DNA of 64,000 nt from Liopterus haemorrhoidalis (taxonomy: Eukaryota; Arthropoda; Insecta; Coleoptera; Dytiscidae), in assembly GCA_963971575.1 (NCBI GenBank), contig OZ020616.1, positions 6,406,924 to 6,470,923 on the forward strand. Reading direction: 5' to 3'. A program made the translations under genes and the position numbers. Positions 1 through 10,820 of the stretch are shown here, in pieces. The first letter of the stretch is position 1. Every line of letters begins with the position of its first letter. A model generated the notes under the pieces. The model worked only from the letters and a program-made list of their open reading frames with translations. It ran no database searches and was not told the DNA's origin.

Positions 1-26
1 TTCACAAATTTAATGTTACTCTATAC

Positions 27-300
27 CAGTGGTCTTCAAACTTTTTCGAGTCGTGGAACCCTTTACAATTTTCCGTGGAACCCAAAAAAAAGGTTGATTC
101 CTATGCAGGGTAACCAGATTTTCAATTGAGGTACCACTAAGATTGAAAAAAAAAAAATTTGTAAATACAGTATATTTTATTAAATTTTGCTCACCTCCAA
201 AAAGGTGAGCAAAAAAAAGGTCCTCACCTCCAAAATCCAAGTTATGAGCAAAAACATAGGTCTCCTCTAAACTACAAAACTTTCTAACACTCAAAAACTA
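27..300. mobile_element. hAT-like element, left end only
   Basis: Position 27 begins CAGTGGTCTTCAAAC, which looks like a hAT terminal inverted repeat of the same style as the complete elements at 29675 and 54484. It is followed by 'gtggaaccc' wording typical of such ends. The eight bases before it (19-26, ctctatac) could be the target duplication. No matching right end was found nearby, so this is probably truncated or diverged. The interior holds a short GCTCACCTCCAAAA duplication and no coding region. Confidence 0.4.
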
Positions 301-594
301 AAATAGTTTCGAATCATTATGTAAGCGTAATTTTCACACTGCAGTAATTCGCACATACTCGACAAAATACTACTCTTGTCATAGTATAGAAGCTAATTCC
401 ACAACATCCTAATATATTCAATGTCAATATAAGCAATGTCCTAATATATTCCTACAGATAATATAGAACTATGGTATCCGTTATTCTATATACTTATATA
501 ATAGAAATATACTTACATAATAAAGAGATTAAGAATGAAGAAAAAGCAAAAATAGGGGTTAAAAAAAAATGTTGTAGAGAAAGAGAACATAGAG

Positions 595-955
595 ACAGAC
601 AGAGAAAAGTAAGCAGTCAATGGGAAGGAAAAAGAAATTTTTTTACCAAAGAGCTGTTCGACCACGGGAGTAGAAAGAGTGACAATAGCAGAAGAAATAG
701 AACAAGGACAGGCGATAGTGAACATAATAATTGAGAAAACTAGAGATACAATTCCACATTTAGGGATAATTAATACGTAGTGGGTACCTAGATATTTAGG
801 AAAGAGAGGAAGGCAGAAAGAATAGATGCAAGGTTTTAATGAGGAAGAGCGAGCAAATAAGTTTGGTTAAAAAGGAAGAACTGATGTGCCAAAGCTGCCG
901 CAGGGAAGCGAAACGTTAGAGCATTTAATAGAGGGGTTGTGCGAGACTGAAGGAA
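595..955 (+). pseudogene. LINE ORF2 C-terminal relic
   Basis: Reading across frames gives pieces of the C-terminal end of an insect LINE reverse transcriptase: a stretch like RF..NEEERANK, then a zinc-knuckle-like LMCQSCRREA (C-x2-C), then ETLEHLIEGLCE, which supplies the His and last Cys. Several frameshifts and stops separate them, so the gene is dead. The same LINE type seems to recur at 43915 (AEVWGW motif) and in the palindrome at 46398. Assignment rests on remembered family consensus and not on a search. Confidence 0.45.
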
Positions 956-1029
956 AAAAATAATAAAGGAACTGGGTTCTTGCGTGATTCTGGAACAGGA
1001 ATATCGTGGATAAAAACATTTCGAATTAA

Positions 1030-2026
1030 AAAAATTGATGTGAAGTGTGAATTTTCACACATTTCAGGGTTTTGCAGGTATTTAGTAAGTGAATGATGAT
1101 TATTTGGGGTGCCAAAACAAATTTTATGACAAAATATTTTTTTATGAATTTTAATTCGAATGCCTATTACCATTATTTAAGTTTTTAAAGATGTGCAGTA
1201 TTTTTTTTTTTATATATCAAGGTTCATTAAGATTTTGAAAATTGCGCCTATGGCTTCCATTGGTTGTTTTTAGTCATAGCTCCTCCCCTTTGATTTCGTG
1301 TACATTCAAATATATAATTAAATTATAATTTCAACAATTTCCACTGGTTATTAAATTTACGCTATTAAAAATTAAATGCAACAATTGCCAAAATATAATT
1401 AAAATTTTGAAAAAATAATTTAAACAATATAAAAATGCAAAAAATAAATAAAAAATAATATTGTCTCCTCACGTAGGACTCGAACATGAGTCCGATCACG
1501 AATTCTTGGACAGAACGCAAGTATCTTAGCCACAGCACCAAGAAACACGTTACTGTTGAGCGTATTATATAACTATAAGTTGTCAACATTATTAGCAAAA
1601 AAACACAAAAAATGCTTTTTTTTCCAAAAACATAATCTGATCAAAAATTCCTGTTGAACTATTCCGGTTCACACCAATGTACATTACTTAGAATTTTTTC
1701 AGATTTTTAGTTTAAACCATCTGGGCTACAGGGTGTGGGACAAAATTTTTTTTGCACAATATTGGCAAAAATCGCTTCAAAATAATTTATTTTGGAAAAA
1801 TAAAAATTTGATCGTTAATTCACGTACCAAGGGCTTTCATTTGATACCCTACTCAGAATTTAAAAAAAAAATTTTTTTTTTCGATGAGCACATATTTGTT
1901 TATATTTTTAGGGGGATATGTTTTTTAGATGTTTTGGTATTTTTCCTATGTGCGGGTCAACGAGTTGTATAAGCATGCCAAATTTCAACTCTCTAGGTTT
2001 AGCCGTTCGGCTACAATTTTTACCGA

Positions 2027-2084
<58 letters not shown>

Positions 2085-2140
2085 GACAAAATGACGGTAT
2101 AAGGGTTTTTTGGTCATACCTACAAAACCCTAAAAAGGGG
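1030..2140 (+). mobile_element. tRNA-module repeat, copy 1 (short CAGA block)
   Basis: This copy aligns along its length with the copy at 27630-29247. Both start with a small hairpin (gtgtgaa/ttcacac), have AGGGTTTTG.AGGTAT close to the left end and its inverted form (ATACCTACAAAACCCT) at the right end, and carry a tRNA-like module in the middle and a CAGA block near the right end. Here the CAGA block (2028-2083) has about 14 units. The inverted ends suggest a non-autonomous TIR element, but I could not define a target duplication. No transposase is present. The short ORFs on either strand are not coding. Confidence 0.6.
1470..1562 (-). other. tRNA-like module inside repeat copy 1
   Basis: Read on the minus strand it has a box A-like TGGCTAAGATAC and, about 45 bases on, a box B-like GTTCGAGTCC with a flanking complementary GGACTC. 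It looks derived from a tRNA, perhaps one with a long variable arm. It is not a working tRNA: the acceptor stem does not close. The homologous position in the 27630 copy holds a different tRNA-like sequence. Confidence 0.4.
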
Positions 2141-2144
2141 GTTG

Positions 2145-3004
2145 GTATGGTTATATTGGGGCAATAATTTTTTAGAACTTTGTATTTAAGTATTAAGAAC
2201 TTATCAATTTAAAGTACAATTGCAAAGATTTTTGTATATTCCATGGTAGAAATGGCCATATTAATAAACTATCTATCTATTTATCTAGTGACATACTGAA
2301 ACACCGTAAAATTCGATTAAAATTTATCTAAAATTAACTGTATTGCATTGTAAAGATAATAAAGAGCTATTTGTCTCAAATTATTCTTCGAATATATATG
2401 TACACCATTGTTAAAAGATCAATCCGTAATATTCCAATTATTTCACAAGAATGATACAACAAAATATCATCTTACACTACTAATTCTATACAAAATTACC
2501 ACATCTAATTACAATAATTGTTATAAATACCATATTTTCACGGGCGGCTGCTGAAATTTCGGCCTTTTTTCTGAGCGTGATTAGTGAATCATACTACTGC
2601 GCAGGAAAAGGAAATGACTCTCGAAAAAATGCATCTCTTCCGAACCTTGTTAAGAAGAAGAAAACGTATAATTATCCTGACAACAGGTTGAATATGAAAC
2701 CAGAGAACAAGAACACGAAAACTGAATTAATTAGTGCATTTCTTACAACATTTTCTTGACAAAAACATTATTTATTACTTAGTATATTTGCATAACATAA
2801 AGTTATATACAGGAACGGACTCGTATTATGGAAAATATGAAGGATTCCAACAAAATACCTATAAGTTTTATGTACATGGATCATTTAGAACGACAGGATA
2901 ATTGTAACTACGTTTAATCAAGGTGCTAAGTTCGATATTCATTTTTTTAGACAAGGCAGCGATTTGTAGGTATCCATAAATTTACTCAAGGATTCGCAGT
3001 TTGA
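2145..3004. other. No recognised gene; possible LINE tail at 2225-2290
   Basis: The end of the stretch 2225-2290 reads like a LINE 3' end, with a 'taataaactatctatctatttatc' style microsatellite tail starting at about 2262. A 60-codon ORF at 2577-2759 has no recognisable domain. The rest shows nothing I can name. Confidence 0.3.
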
Positions 3005-3985
3005 TAAAAAATTGATGTGAAGTGTGAATTATCACACATTTCAGGGTTTTGTAGGTATTTAATAAGCGTAAGAATCCAACATAATACTGGATATCTACGA
3101 ATATTTGTACTATAATGACATCAAAATCAATTGTTTTTTATAATTACTTTTATTCATTATTTAAAAACTAAGAGCTTCCATTTAATTTTTTTCAAAAAAA
3201 ATTACATAATTTGCCAAAAATCGTTTTTTTCTGCATTTGCTTCCTATTCAAGTCTTCATTAGATTAATAAGAAATATATTGATAAATGGCTTTATTATTA
3301 TTTTTTTATTTTTTTCAATTTCAGGAACGCATTTCTCATTATTAACAGTGTGTTACAGTGAATTTACAATGATTACAAGTATTTCATAAGGCGTTCATAA
3401 GGTCTTTACTTAAGAATCTGGTTCTCAGCTGCACATCTGTTAAAAAATATTTATTATATTTTTAGTTTCAAAAATATACACACACTATCTTAGCCATAAA
3501 TATAAAAAATTACATTATTAGCCATAATTTATGCATGAATTAAAAAAATAATTAATTTTGTCAAAAACTGCAATATTTTTCAAAAACGTAATCTGTTCAA
3601 AAATTGGTACGTTTCCTGCTCAGATCAATGTGCATTAGCTATAATTTTTTCAGACTCTTAGTTTAACCCCTTTGGGTAGAAGTGGGCAAGACAAGAACTT
3701 TTTTAGCACATTTTTGGCTAAAATCGTGTTTAAAAAAACGAATTTTAAAAAATTTATTTTTGGTCCTTTATCAACGTTCTAGGAGCTTTCTTTTAATACT
3801 ACACAATAAATTTTAAAAAAATATTTTTTTAAGTCACAAAAAAATCCACATTTTTCGGAAAAGTAATCTGATCAAAAATTTCTGTTGAACTATTCTGGTT
3901 CACATCAATGTTCATTATAAAGATTGTTTTCAGATTTTTAGATCAACCCCTATGGGAGATAGAGTGGGGGAAAAATATTGTCTAA
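3005..3985 (+). mobile_element. tRNA-module repeat, copy 3 (right-truncated)
   Basis: Starts with the same hairpin and CAGGGTTTTGTAGGTATTTA as the copies at 1030 and 27630. From about 3576 it matches their interior ('aatctg(a/t)tcaaaaatt', 'ggttcacatcaatgt', 'cagatttttag'). That interior unit appears twice here (about 3576-3720 and 3853-3980), an internal tandem duplication absent from copies 1 and 2. The CAGA block and right end are missing; the copy stops where the minisatellite begins. Confidence 0.55.
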
Positions 3986-4075
3986 TATTTCAAATATTTC
4001 TCTAGTATTTCAAATATTTCCCTATTATTTCAAATATTTCCTTAGTATTTCAAATATTTTCTAATTATTTAAATA

Positions 4076-4829
4076 TCAGGTCGTCAATGATGAAATGTGT
4101 AGTTAATAATATTGCCAAATTTAACAGCTTATTATTTGACATTGGCTTAATATTTTATCGTCCTGTTTTTTTTTTTTTTTTTGTTGGATTTTGCACATCT
4201 CTCCTGTTTAAAGATATCATTGTATGCTCTAAAAAATATCAAAAATTAAAAAAAAAAATTGTTGAAAATGGATCGGTCGAAAATTCGCACTATTATGAAG
4301 TATGAGTTCTTACGGGGAATTACGGAATCGCAGACCGTGCGAAACATTAATAGTGTATTTGGCTCTAGCCAAATTTCGTACAGGTAACAGAAAAACCAAA
4401 AAAAAAAAAAAACTGGCTCGTAGATCACAGCAGAAATATACTGCAACCAACTGGACGAAATGATGCAAAAACTTAAAGAAAAACAGCCTAGATTGGTCAA
4501 CAGATCGACTTATATTGCATGATAACGCTAGACCACACACTGCACAAATGACTGTGGCAAAACTACAGGAATTTGAACTTCATCCTCATACTCATCATTT
4601 TCCATACTCACCAGACCTAGCCCCCACTGACTACTACTTCTTCCGCAATTTGGACAAAATTTTAATAGGAAAACAGTTTAATTTCGACAATGCTGTAAAA
4701 TTGGCATTCCAGGAGTTCATTGACTTTCGTCCGCTAGGGTTTTATACCACCGGCCTGAACAACCAGTCGCTTAAATGGAAAAAGTGTAGAGAAAGATATG
4801 GGTGCATACTTTGATGAATAATGACCTAA
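4076..4829 (+). mobile_element. mariner element, internally deleted
   Basis: The ends are imperfect inverted repeats: TCAGGTCGTCA on the left and the inverse of TTAGGTCATTA on the right. They are flanked by TA on both sides (4074-4075 and 4830-4831), the Tc1/mariner target duplication. At 754 bp it is about 60% of the usual ~1.3 kb because the middle of the transposase is missing. Confidence 0.8.
4265..4814 (+). pseudogene. mariner transposase (deleted, frameshifted)
   Basis: The N-terminus begins at an ATG near 4267 with MDRSKIRTIMKYEFLRG, a mariner DNA-binding domain. After about 40 codons it runs into a stop and a deletion. The C-terminal part reads YCNQLDEMMQKLKEKQP, then in another frame HDNARPH (second catalytic Asp) and YSPDLAPTDYYFF (third catalytic Asp), ending in a normal mariner tail with FYTTG. 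Between these two aspartates I count 35 residues where the family has 34, so there is an extra residue. The first catalytic Asp lies in the deleted part. The protein cannot be active. Confidence 0.85.
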
Positions 4830-5040
4830 TACTTCCCGAGTACATATTTCAAGTATTCCATTTCAAATAATTCCCTATTTATTCCAAATATTTCACTCGG
4901 GTTCGCATCTTCCCAGGTGTTGGGATCCAATTATTTATTTATTTTATTATTTCAACTATTTCCCTAGTATTTCAAATATTTCTTTATTATTTCAAATATG
5001 TCTTAGTATTTCAAATAATTCTAGTATTTCAAATTCATCT

Positions 5041-5814
5041 AAATTATTTGTATTAAATTACAGATAATTTATATACCATTTTTATACAATGTGGTAAAAT
5101 AGTTATGTACATATTAAGAGTGGTGTGTGCATTTTGACAGTCGAGGATGCAGTTTTACGGTCCATATCGAAACTGAGGGAGCAACCAACCTAATGCATTT
5201 TACTCGAGGATTGTAACAATTTATTGTAGTTCAGAGTTTTAGTACGTCCTAACACCAGTCATTGTATATATTAGTCTGGTCTCTATTCATTACGCACTAA
5301 TCCAATCGATTTGTGTCTCAACAATATCTTTATCTCCTGTATCAAATTATTCAAGATGGTGGTGTATATTGATAAGGTCTTCTGTCACATGCTAATATCC
5401 TTTATCTAGTTAATTGCGTGTCTAATTGACGCTATTATCTATGCTCTATTCTGAATCCGTGGCTTCGTTAGAGCGCGTCTTTCAGTGCTAAACACTAGTT
5501 TCTCCTCACGAGTGTACAAAGTGAATTATTGCCTTGTATCGCTATTCGCTGAATTGAGATGAGATAATCTTGGGAACGAGATTTAGAAACTGACAATACA
5601 GTGTTCGCAAATTTGCTCTCAACTGAAAACAGTTAAATAAAAACAATATAGAAGAAAAAATATTTGAGGATTTAAAACAGTCAGAATGAGGATGAAGAAG
5701 AATAGGTTGGTAAAGTTGATCTGAGAAGAAAGCTACCTAACATAAAAGGGTTGTAATTTTAATAGTGGCAATTGTATAATATAGCTGTGATATGGTGAAG
5801 AGTTTTATTTTACA
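5041..5814. other. No recognised feature
   Basis: Only short ORFs and no obvious repeat ends. I see nothing I can support here. Confidence 0.4.
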
Positions 5815-6395
5815 AAGGAGGAAGCCCTCATGAACAATGAGTGTAAAGCCACATTCAGAGCTCTTAAATCAATAGCTTATGCACTGTAGCTTATGGACTG
5901 TTCATTGTCACCGGAAAGTTTGTCATATGGTAAGACGTGAAACCGTTCAGACCTGCAAATTTAATACGCTGTTTGTTGTGGATTTGTTTTAATGAGACAG
6001 ACATTAAACACATTGTCCATCGCATTCTATCAGTGACACCGTAGTTATCGAATGCCTTTACATAACCAACCATAGTGTCATCATTAACAAATCTTGCTCA
6101 AAATTACAAAAACGGACAGTAAATATGATCAATTTAGGTAATTAGGTAGTTAAAATCTAAGACAACATAATTATAAGAACGATAATACATATAAAATATT
6201 TTAAAGATAAATAGTTGATTTCAAAATTCACAGATGGAGAGCTATTCTTAACGTACTAATTTATAACAGATGTGAACGGTACATGGAACGTTAAAAGAAT
6301 GCATTAAAGCATAACTCATAACGACACAACGCAGAGTCTATAACTTGTTAATTTAAAGAGGTCTGAATGCGGCTTTACTGATGAGGAGTTCTACC
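5815..6395. mobile_element. MITE-like element with ~45-bp inverted ends
   Basis: The left end contains TGTAAAGCCACATTCAGAG followed by CTCTTAAATCAA. The inverse of the right end contains AGTAAAGCCGCATTCAGAC followed by CTCTTTAAATTAA. Pairing continues outward through CCTCAT with one indel. No clear target duplication could be set, so superfamily is unknown and the borders are approximate. The interior has no coding potential that I recognise. Confidence 0.5.
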
Positions 6396-6428
6396 TCTCA
6401 GATTGAAATGTTGCATCCAGTATTAATA

Positions 6429-7207
6429 CGAGGGTTACCTTTTATGTTTTTACAAACGACCACTAGATGGCAATATTGAAATGTTTCATTACTATATTCG
6501 TAAAATTTGACATTTGTTATTGTGCAATCAGTGGCAGCTTATAAATTGATCAAGTAGTTTGTTGACAGTGAGCGTTTAAAAAATAAGTTTGTGAAAAAAT
6601 TGATATTACTCGTGATGGTTTTCGTTGGATGATTTTTTACGATTTTAGTAAAAGCCTAACACAACAATAATGCATAGATTAGCTTCGTTCAACTTTTAGT
6701 AATGAAGCACCATCAGAAAAGACTGTTTACAATTGGTTTGCAGAATTTCGTCGTGTGTCCGTCAGTGATGAATCTTGTGAATGTCGACCAAAATCGGTTG
6801 TGATTCAAAAAAACATCGATGTTGTGCGCAAAGTGATTGCAGAAGATCAGCATGTGACTTACCATGAAATAGAGGCATCGTTTGGCATATCGCAGACTGC
6901 AATACAATCGATTTTGCATGAACATTTAGCTGTGAAAAAGATCTGTTCCCGATGGATTCCGCATAATTTGACCGAAGCTCAAAAAAAGGCTCGTATTGAT
7001 TGCTGTAAGGGAATGCTAAAAAAATTCAACCTAGGTACTGCAAAATCCGTATATAACATCGTTACAGATGACGAAACTTGGATTTATTCATATGAACCGG
7101 AAACTAAGCAACAATCCACTGTTTGGGTTTTCTAAGATGAACCGAAACCCACAAAAGTTGTTCGTTAACGAAGCACTTCCAAGAGAATGTTCGCTTGTTT
7201 CTTCGGT
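6429..7207 (+). pseudogene. mariner A: 5' end and transposase N-terminal half
   Basis: A TA (6427-6428) precedes CGAGGGTTACCTTTTATG, a mariner-type 5' terminus. A transposase reading frame follows from about 6680: EKTVYNWFAEFRR, then the open stretch 6755-7135 with a second helix-turn-helix (VTYHEIEASFGISQTAI) and KKICSRWIPHNLTEAQKK, then VTDDETWIYSYEPE with the first catalytic Asp. A stop follows VWVF, but homologous sequence continues in another frame (PKPTKVV, then CFFG) to about 7207. There it switches abruptly to a different mariner in the opposite orientation. The catalytic C-terminal half is missing. Confidence 0.85.
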
Positions 7208-7618
7208 TCAGAAGGCCTTCCGCTGCGTGATTGATCTTCAATCAACTCTCTTTCTTCTGAAAATGTCTTGAACCACCAAAAAACCTGGGTCTACCAAACC
7301 ACCAAACCCTTGACAGAATACTGTCTCCGTATGCCTGCTGAAGTTTTGCAAAAGTTTCCGTTGCACTGTGCCCAAGTCTGAAGCAAAACCTGGTAGCAAC
7401 GGTGGTTGCTCGAAATGAATGTCACTCATTTTTAGAACACACTAGAAAAAACTGTTTCACGGAAAAAATAGCTACGTACAACAAAATTACTCTAGAGTGT
7501 TCAAACTCGTACTGAAGGCGTATCAAATGTTCACCTAACGTCCCTCCAAGTCCCGCGTCCCAAATGTTGCCAGGTAAATGTTATGTTCTGGTTACTTAAT
7601 TTACACACCTCTTATATC
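7208..7618 (-). pseudogene. mariner B: 5' end and transposase N-terminus
   Basis: On the minus strand the sequence starts at the TIR-like AGGTGTGTAAATTAAGTAAC near 7618, followed by an ATG near 7429 opening MSDIHFEQ, the N-terminus of another mariner family. Frameshifts follow. Fragments such as AFCxG and the inverse of 'gaaggccttccgctg' (SGRPSSSR region) show the reading goes to about residue 80 of the family. The same family occurs at 51435-52085 and 9405-9555. It is joined tail-first to mariner A at 7207/7208. Confidence 0.75.
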
Positions 7619-7624
7619 TAAACG

Positions 7625-8230
7625 TAGATTTTGTTCATCCTAAAAAATGCTTTGTTATGTGTAAATAGTTTTCATTGCTTTACTTCATAATTTTAACTAA
7701 ATAACCTTTCATTTCCTGTGAAATACTGGACCGTGTAAAATGCTCGAAGACCTTTATTCTTTTAGCTTCTCCATTTACTATATAATTTAATATTTATATC
7801 ATATAATAATGTGATATTCTTTGTATGAGGTTTCTCGCTTAATGTCCAGTTGAAATCTCCCATTCAGTCATTCATACAATACTTGCAGACCGTTTAATAC
7901 CTAATATAACTAACTAATAAACCTTGATTCTACGAAAACATATTAAAAATATGAAACAAAGCCCCTGAATCGGTACTAAGAAGTATTGTCACGGCGCTAA
8001 CAAATGCCATTGTAATCATTAAATTAGCAACGGTTGTTATAATATAAAGACTTACAGGAACTATTGAAGAATTGAACAGAATGCACCGTAATGCAATGCA
8101 CGTAATTAGACACTTACATCGAAAAGTAAGTACCAAGAGTAGAAAGTAAAATCTATAAATTTTAGATAGACGATGAGAGAACAAAAGATCTAAACAGTAT
8201 TAGTATTTAAGATGCCTGGAAAGACTTGAC
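7625..8230. other. No recognised feature
   Basis: Short ORFs only. A 'ctggaaagacttgactctta' stretch leads into the next element. Nothing else can be supported. Confidence 0.35.
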
Positions 8231-8235
8231 TCTTA

Positions 8236-9251
8236 GGGCCGAGAGTTCCAGTTTCTAATAAACTCCCTAATAGTTATTAGACACATAGTATATTTATGAA
8301 GCTAATAAATTTATTGGTGATTTCCAAGTTACAAAATCCTTCTAATAGTTTATTAGCAACATAATATTTTGTTTTTGTATTAGTATTTCTTATGAAGATA
8401 GTAACACGGTGCAAGAGGGATAGAGCTATACGTAAATTTGTAGAGCTAAAGTGAGATGAAATTTTGACATTTAATATTTTGACATTAAATTTTTTGACGT
8501 TAAAATGACAATTAAACGGCGTTCAACAAATTTTACCACAGAAAACGAGGATAATATAGATAGAAGAGGAGTTAATAAAAATATCATTTTATAATACAAA
8601 AGTAATTGAAAATAAGAAGACATCAAAATTTTGTTTTATTTTACATACCTTAAACGGTATGAATTAAACTTATCATCAATTTTCAGCCACACATCTTTAT
8701 TATTTTGCCAATAATTGTCTTCTTATTTTCTATCATTTTTATATAAATAGTAATGCTTAAAGTATTATTTGATATGTATTGTAATCGTAATTGAAAGAAA
8801 CACATATGTAAAAATAAAAGACAATGTTTATTTAAAAATATATATTTATATATTGTTCTTTATATATCACATTTACAATAAATGCCCAAAATATTCTAAA
8901 AACGGTTGTCTATAATTCATCCAAACAGATCGTCGATTTCGTAAAAATACAACTAAAATGTATATAAAACACTAAAATCACCATTATAGAAAAAATATAG
9001 ATGTATAAAAACTACACATTTGTATATTCTTTTAAAATTAAACTGTTTTTCAATTAAAATTGAAATATTAACACATTTTGCAAACTTGTTTTTGATTATA
9101 TCACTTTATTAAGCACTTCATGTTGCCTATAAGTTATTAGACAAATAAGCCTATTTATTAGCAAACTATTTCGGGGTGGAACTCTCGGAAAAAAAATTAT
9201 GTTGCTAATAAATTTATAGGACAGTTTACTAGCAACTGGAACTCTCGGCCC
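8236..9251. mobile_element. Harbinger-like MITE with TTA duplication
   Basis: Left end GGGCCGAGAGTTCCAGTTTC; the inverse of the right end reads GGGCCGAGAGTTCCAGTTGC. The match continues for about 30 bases with few changes. Both sides are flanked by TTA (8233-8235 and 9252-9254). A GGGCC-type terminus plus a 3-bp TTA/TAA duplication is what PIF/Harbinger elements leave. At 1,016 bp it has no transposase ORF, only AT-rich sequence. Confidence 0.78.
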
Positions 9252-9288
9252 TTAAAAGAAATAATGGCTGGTCTTACAGCGTTCTTTG

Positions 9289-9404
9289 TAGGGATGTAAA
9301 TATCGATTGCAGGTACCAATACTTTGTATTAAGTACCGTTTTGTAGTATCGATACCGGCATTGGTATCGAAAGAAAAGCGTCGATATTACGTGGTATCTT
9401 CGAA
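9289..9404. mobile_element. hAT-like left end with TATCGATA-type repeats
   Basis: TAGGGATG at 9289 resembles the TAGGGTTG terminus of the hAT element at 58094. It is followed by repeated 'tatcgat/gtaccgt/gtatcg' motifs. A similar motif block, inverted, lies at about 12250-12325 and may be the other end of the same element, with later insertions between. No exact right end was found. Confidence 0.35.
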
Positions 9405-9555
9405 GTGTGTAAATTCAGTAACCGGACTGGCAACATAGCGTTTGATCTGGCATCATTTGGGAAGCGGGACTTAGAGAAGCGGCAGGTGAACATGTTATAG
9501 GCTTTCAGTACGAGTTCGAACTTGCTAGAGTAAATTTTTTCGTGAAACAGTAAAT
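9405..9555 (+). mobile_element. mariner B-family 5' terminal fragment
   Basis: Begins with AGTGTGTAAATTCAGTAACC and continues through 'ccggactggcaacata', matching the inverse of the 5' ends at 7500-7618 and 51910-52085. It stops before the start codon and joins the hAT fragment at about 9556. Confidence 0.65.
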
Positions 9556-10227
9556 TGATCCGGCTCAGTGATCCGGTTAAGTACACATGTTTCCGAGGTC
9601 GGTCGTTAGTTCGTAGGTAAAACGTCGCTTAGAACCGGTTCTTGCAATATATGAACTGTAAACATGATCCCGAGACACAGGTCGGTCAGTCGTTAGTTCG
9701 TAGGTAGAACGTCGCTTAGAGCAGGTTCTTGCAATATATGAACTGTAAACATGATCCCGAGACACAGGTCTGTCGGTTCTTATCTAACATTTTTGAAACA
9801 AACAATTCACTTCATGTAGCTACTGTAATTTAAACCAGATGTGTTAAGTTTATGGCGATGTTTATTGCCCTTATAAATCGGACCTCTGAGATTTGGGCAA
9901 TATTTTTAATATTTGTATATAGTATGGTTGTAAGAAAATACAGACTAAACCTATTAGTTTCAAGTAAACTGCCCTACAAATTGATGACAAAATACACTTT
10001 ATGATAATACATTACAAGCCGAGTTCTCGCGAAGTTCAACATGACATCGATCCAGATCCGGATCACTCCGGTCACTGCTCACAATCGCTCGACCAATCGT
10101 ATCTTTGAAACTTGAAACTATACAGTGAGCCGTGAGCCGGCTCATTTCAATTTGGTGAACCGTGTCACTTCGGTCAGTGTACTGAGCCGGCTCAGCGAGC
10201 CGGTTCGTTCATGAACGACCCATCTCT
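9556..10227. mobile_element. hAT element with 87-bp repeats, left-truncated copy
   Basis: From GATCCGGCTCAGTGATCCGG onward this matches the complete element at 22139-23034 almost base for base, ending in ACGACCCATCTCTA at 10227. It has two of the internal ~87-bp repeats, where the complete copy has about four. Its left end is replaced by the mariner fragment. No coding region. Confidence 0.8.
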
Positions 10228-10820
10228 AATTTTAATTTAATTTAAAAGATCAAAACTATCAAGAACACAACGGATTGCGCCCAGGAAAAGAAAAATTTAG
10301 AGAAAAATAGAGACAGCCAACCATACGGATTATTGTGTCTTTCTCATATAAACCTGAATTTTCAAACTTAACGCAATAAAATTGTTTGATTTATACCGCG
10401 ATGAGTTTAATTGTCTTATCGAATGTACGTATGTCGGTATGAACGTATGTGTGTAATTACATACACATGTAATTATTTGCTACGTCATTTGTGATAAAAT
10501 CGTTTAATAGAATTTATTTTTCCTTTATTCCACAAACTAGTACTTATTCTGTCGTTAACCTAGTATATATGTGATTTATACTTTGAATTAAGACTTAAAC
10601 TAAATATTAAAAAACTATTTTTAAAATTAGAGATTTATGATTTTATATTTTGTAAAAAATTTTGCCGTATAAGGTTATTTATTGCAGACTTATAGATTTA
10701 CAAACTTTTCGTGACTAATGCAACAGGATTTTCGTTAGCATTTATATAATTGAACAATTAAGGGTATTAGAGCCTAGTAACGTATACATTAATCAATACT
10801 ATGTCAATACGTTTAATGCT
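10228..10820. other. No recognised feature
   Basis: AT-rich sequence with only trivial ORFs and no repeat ends that I can pair. Confidence 0.35.

Larger units (their letters stand above)
3986..5040. repeat. ~20-bp minisatellite, split by a mariner
   Basis: Tandem variants of TATTTCAAATATTTCCCTAG run from 3986 to 4075 and resume from about 4845 to 5040. The interruption is the mariner element at 4076-4829. The second half also contains a short unrelated insertion around 4890-4940. Confidence 0.65.

Noticed and set aside
1030..2140. Helitron interpretation of the CAGA repeats (hairpin near one end)
   Set aside because: No TC start, no CTRR end next to the hairpin, and the two ends look inverted instead.
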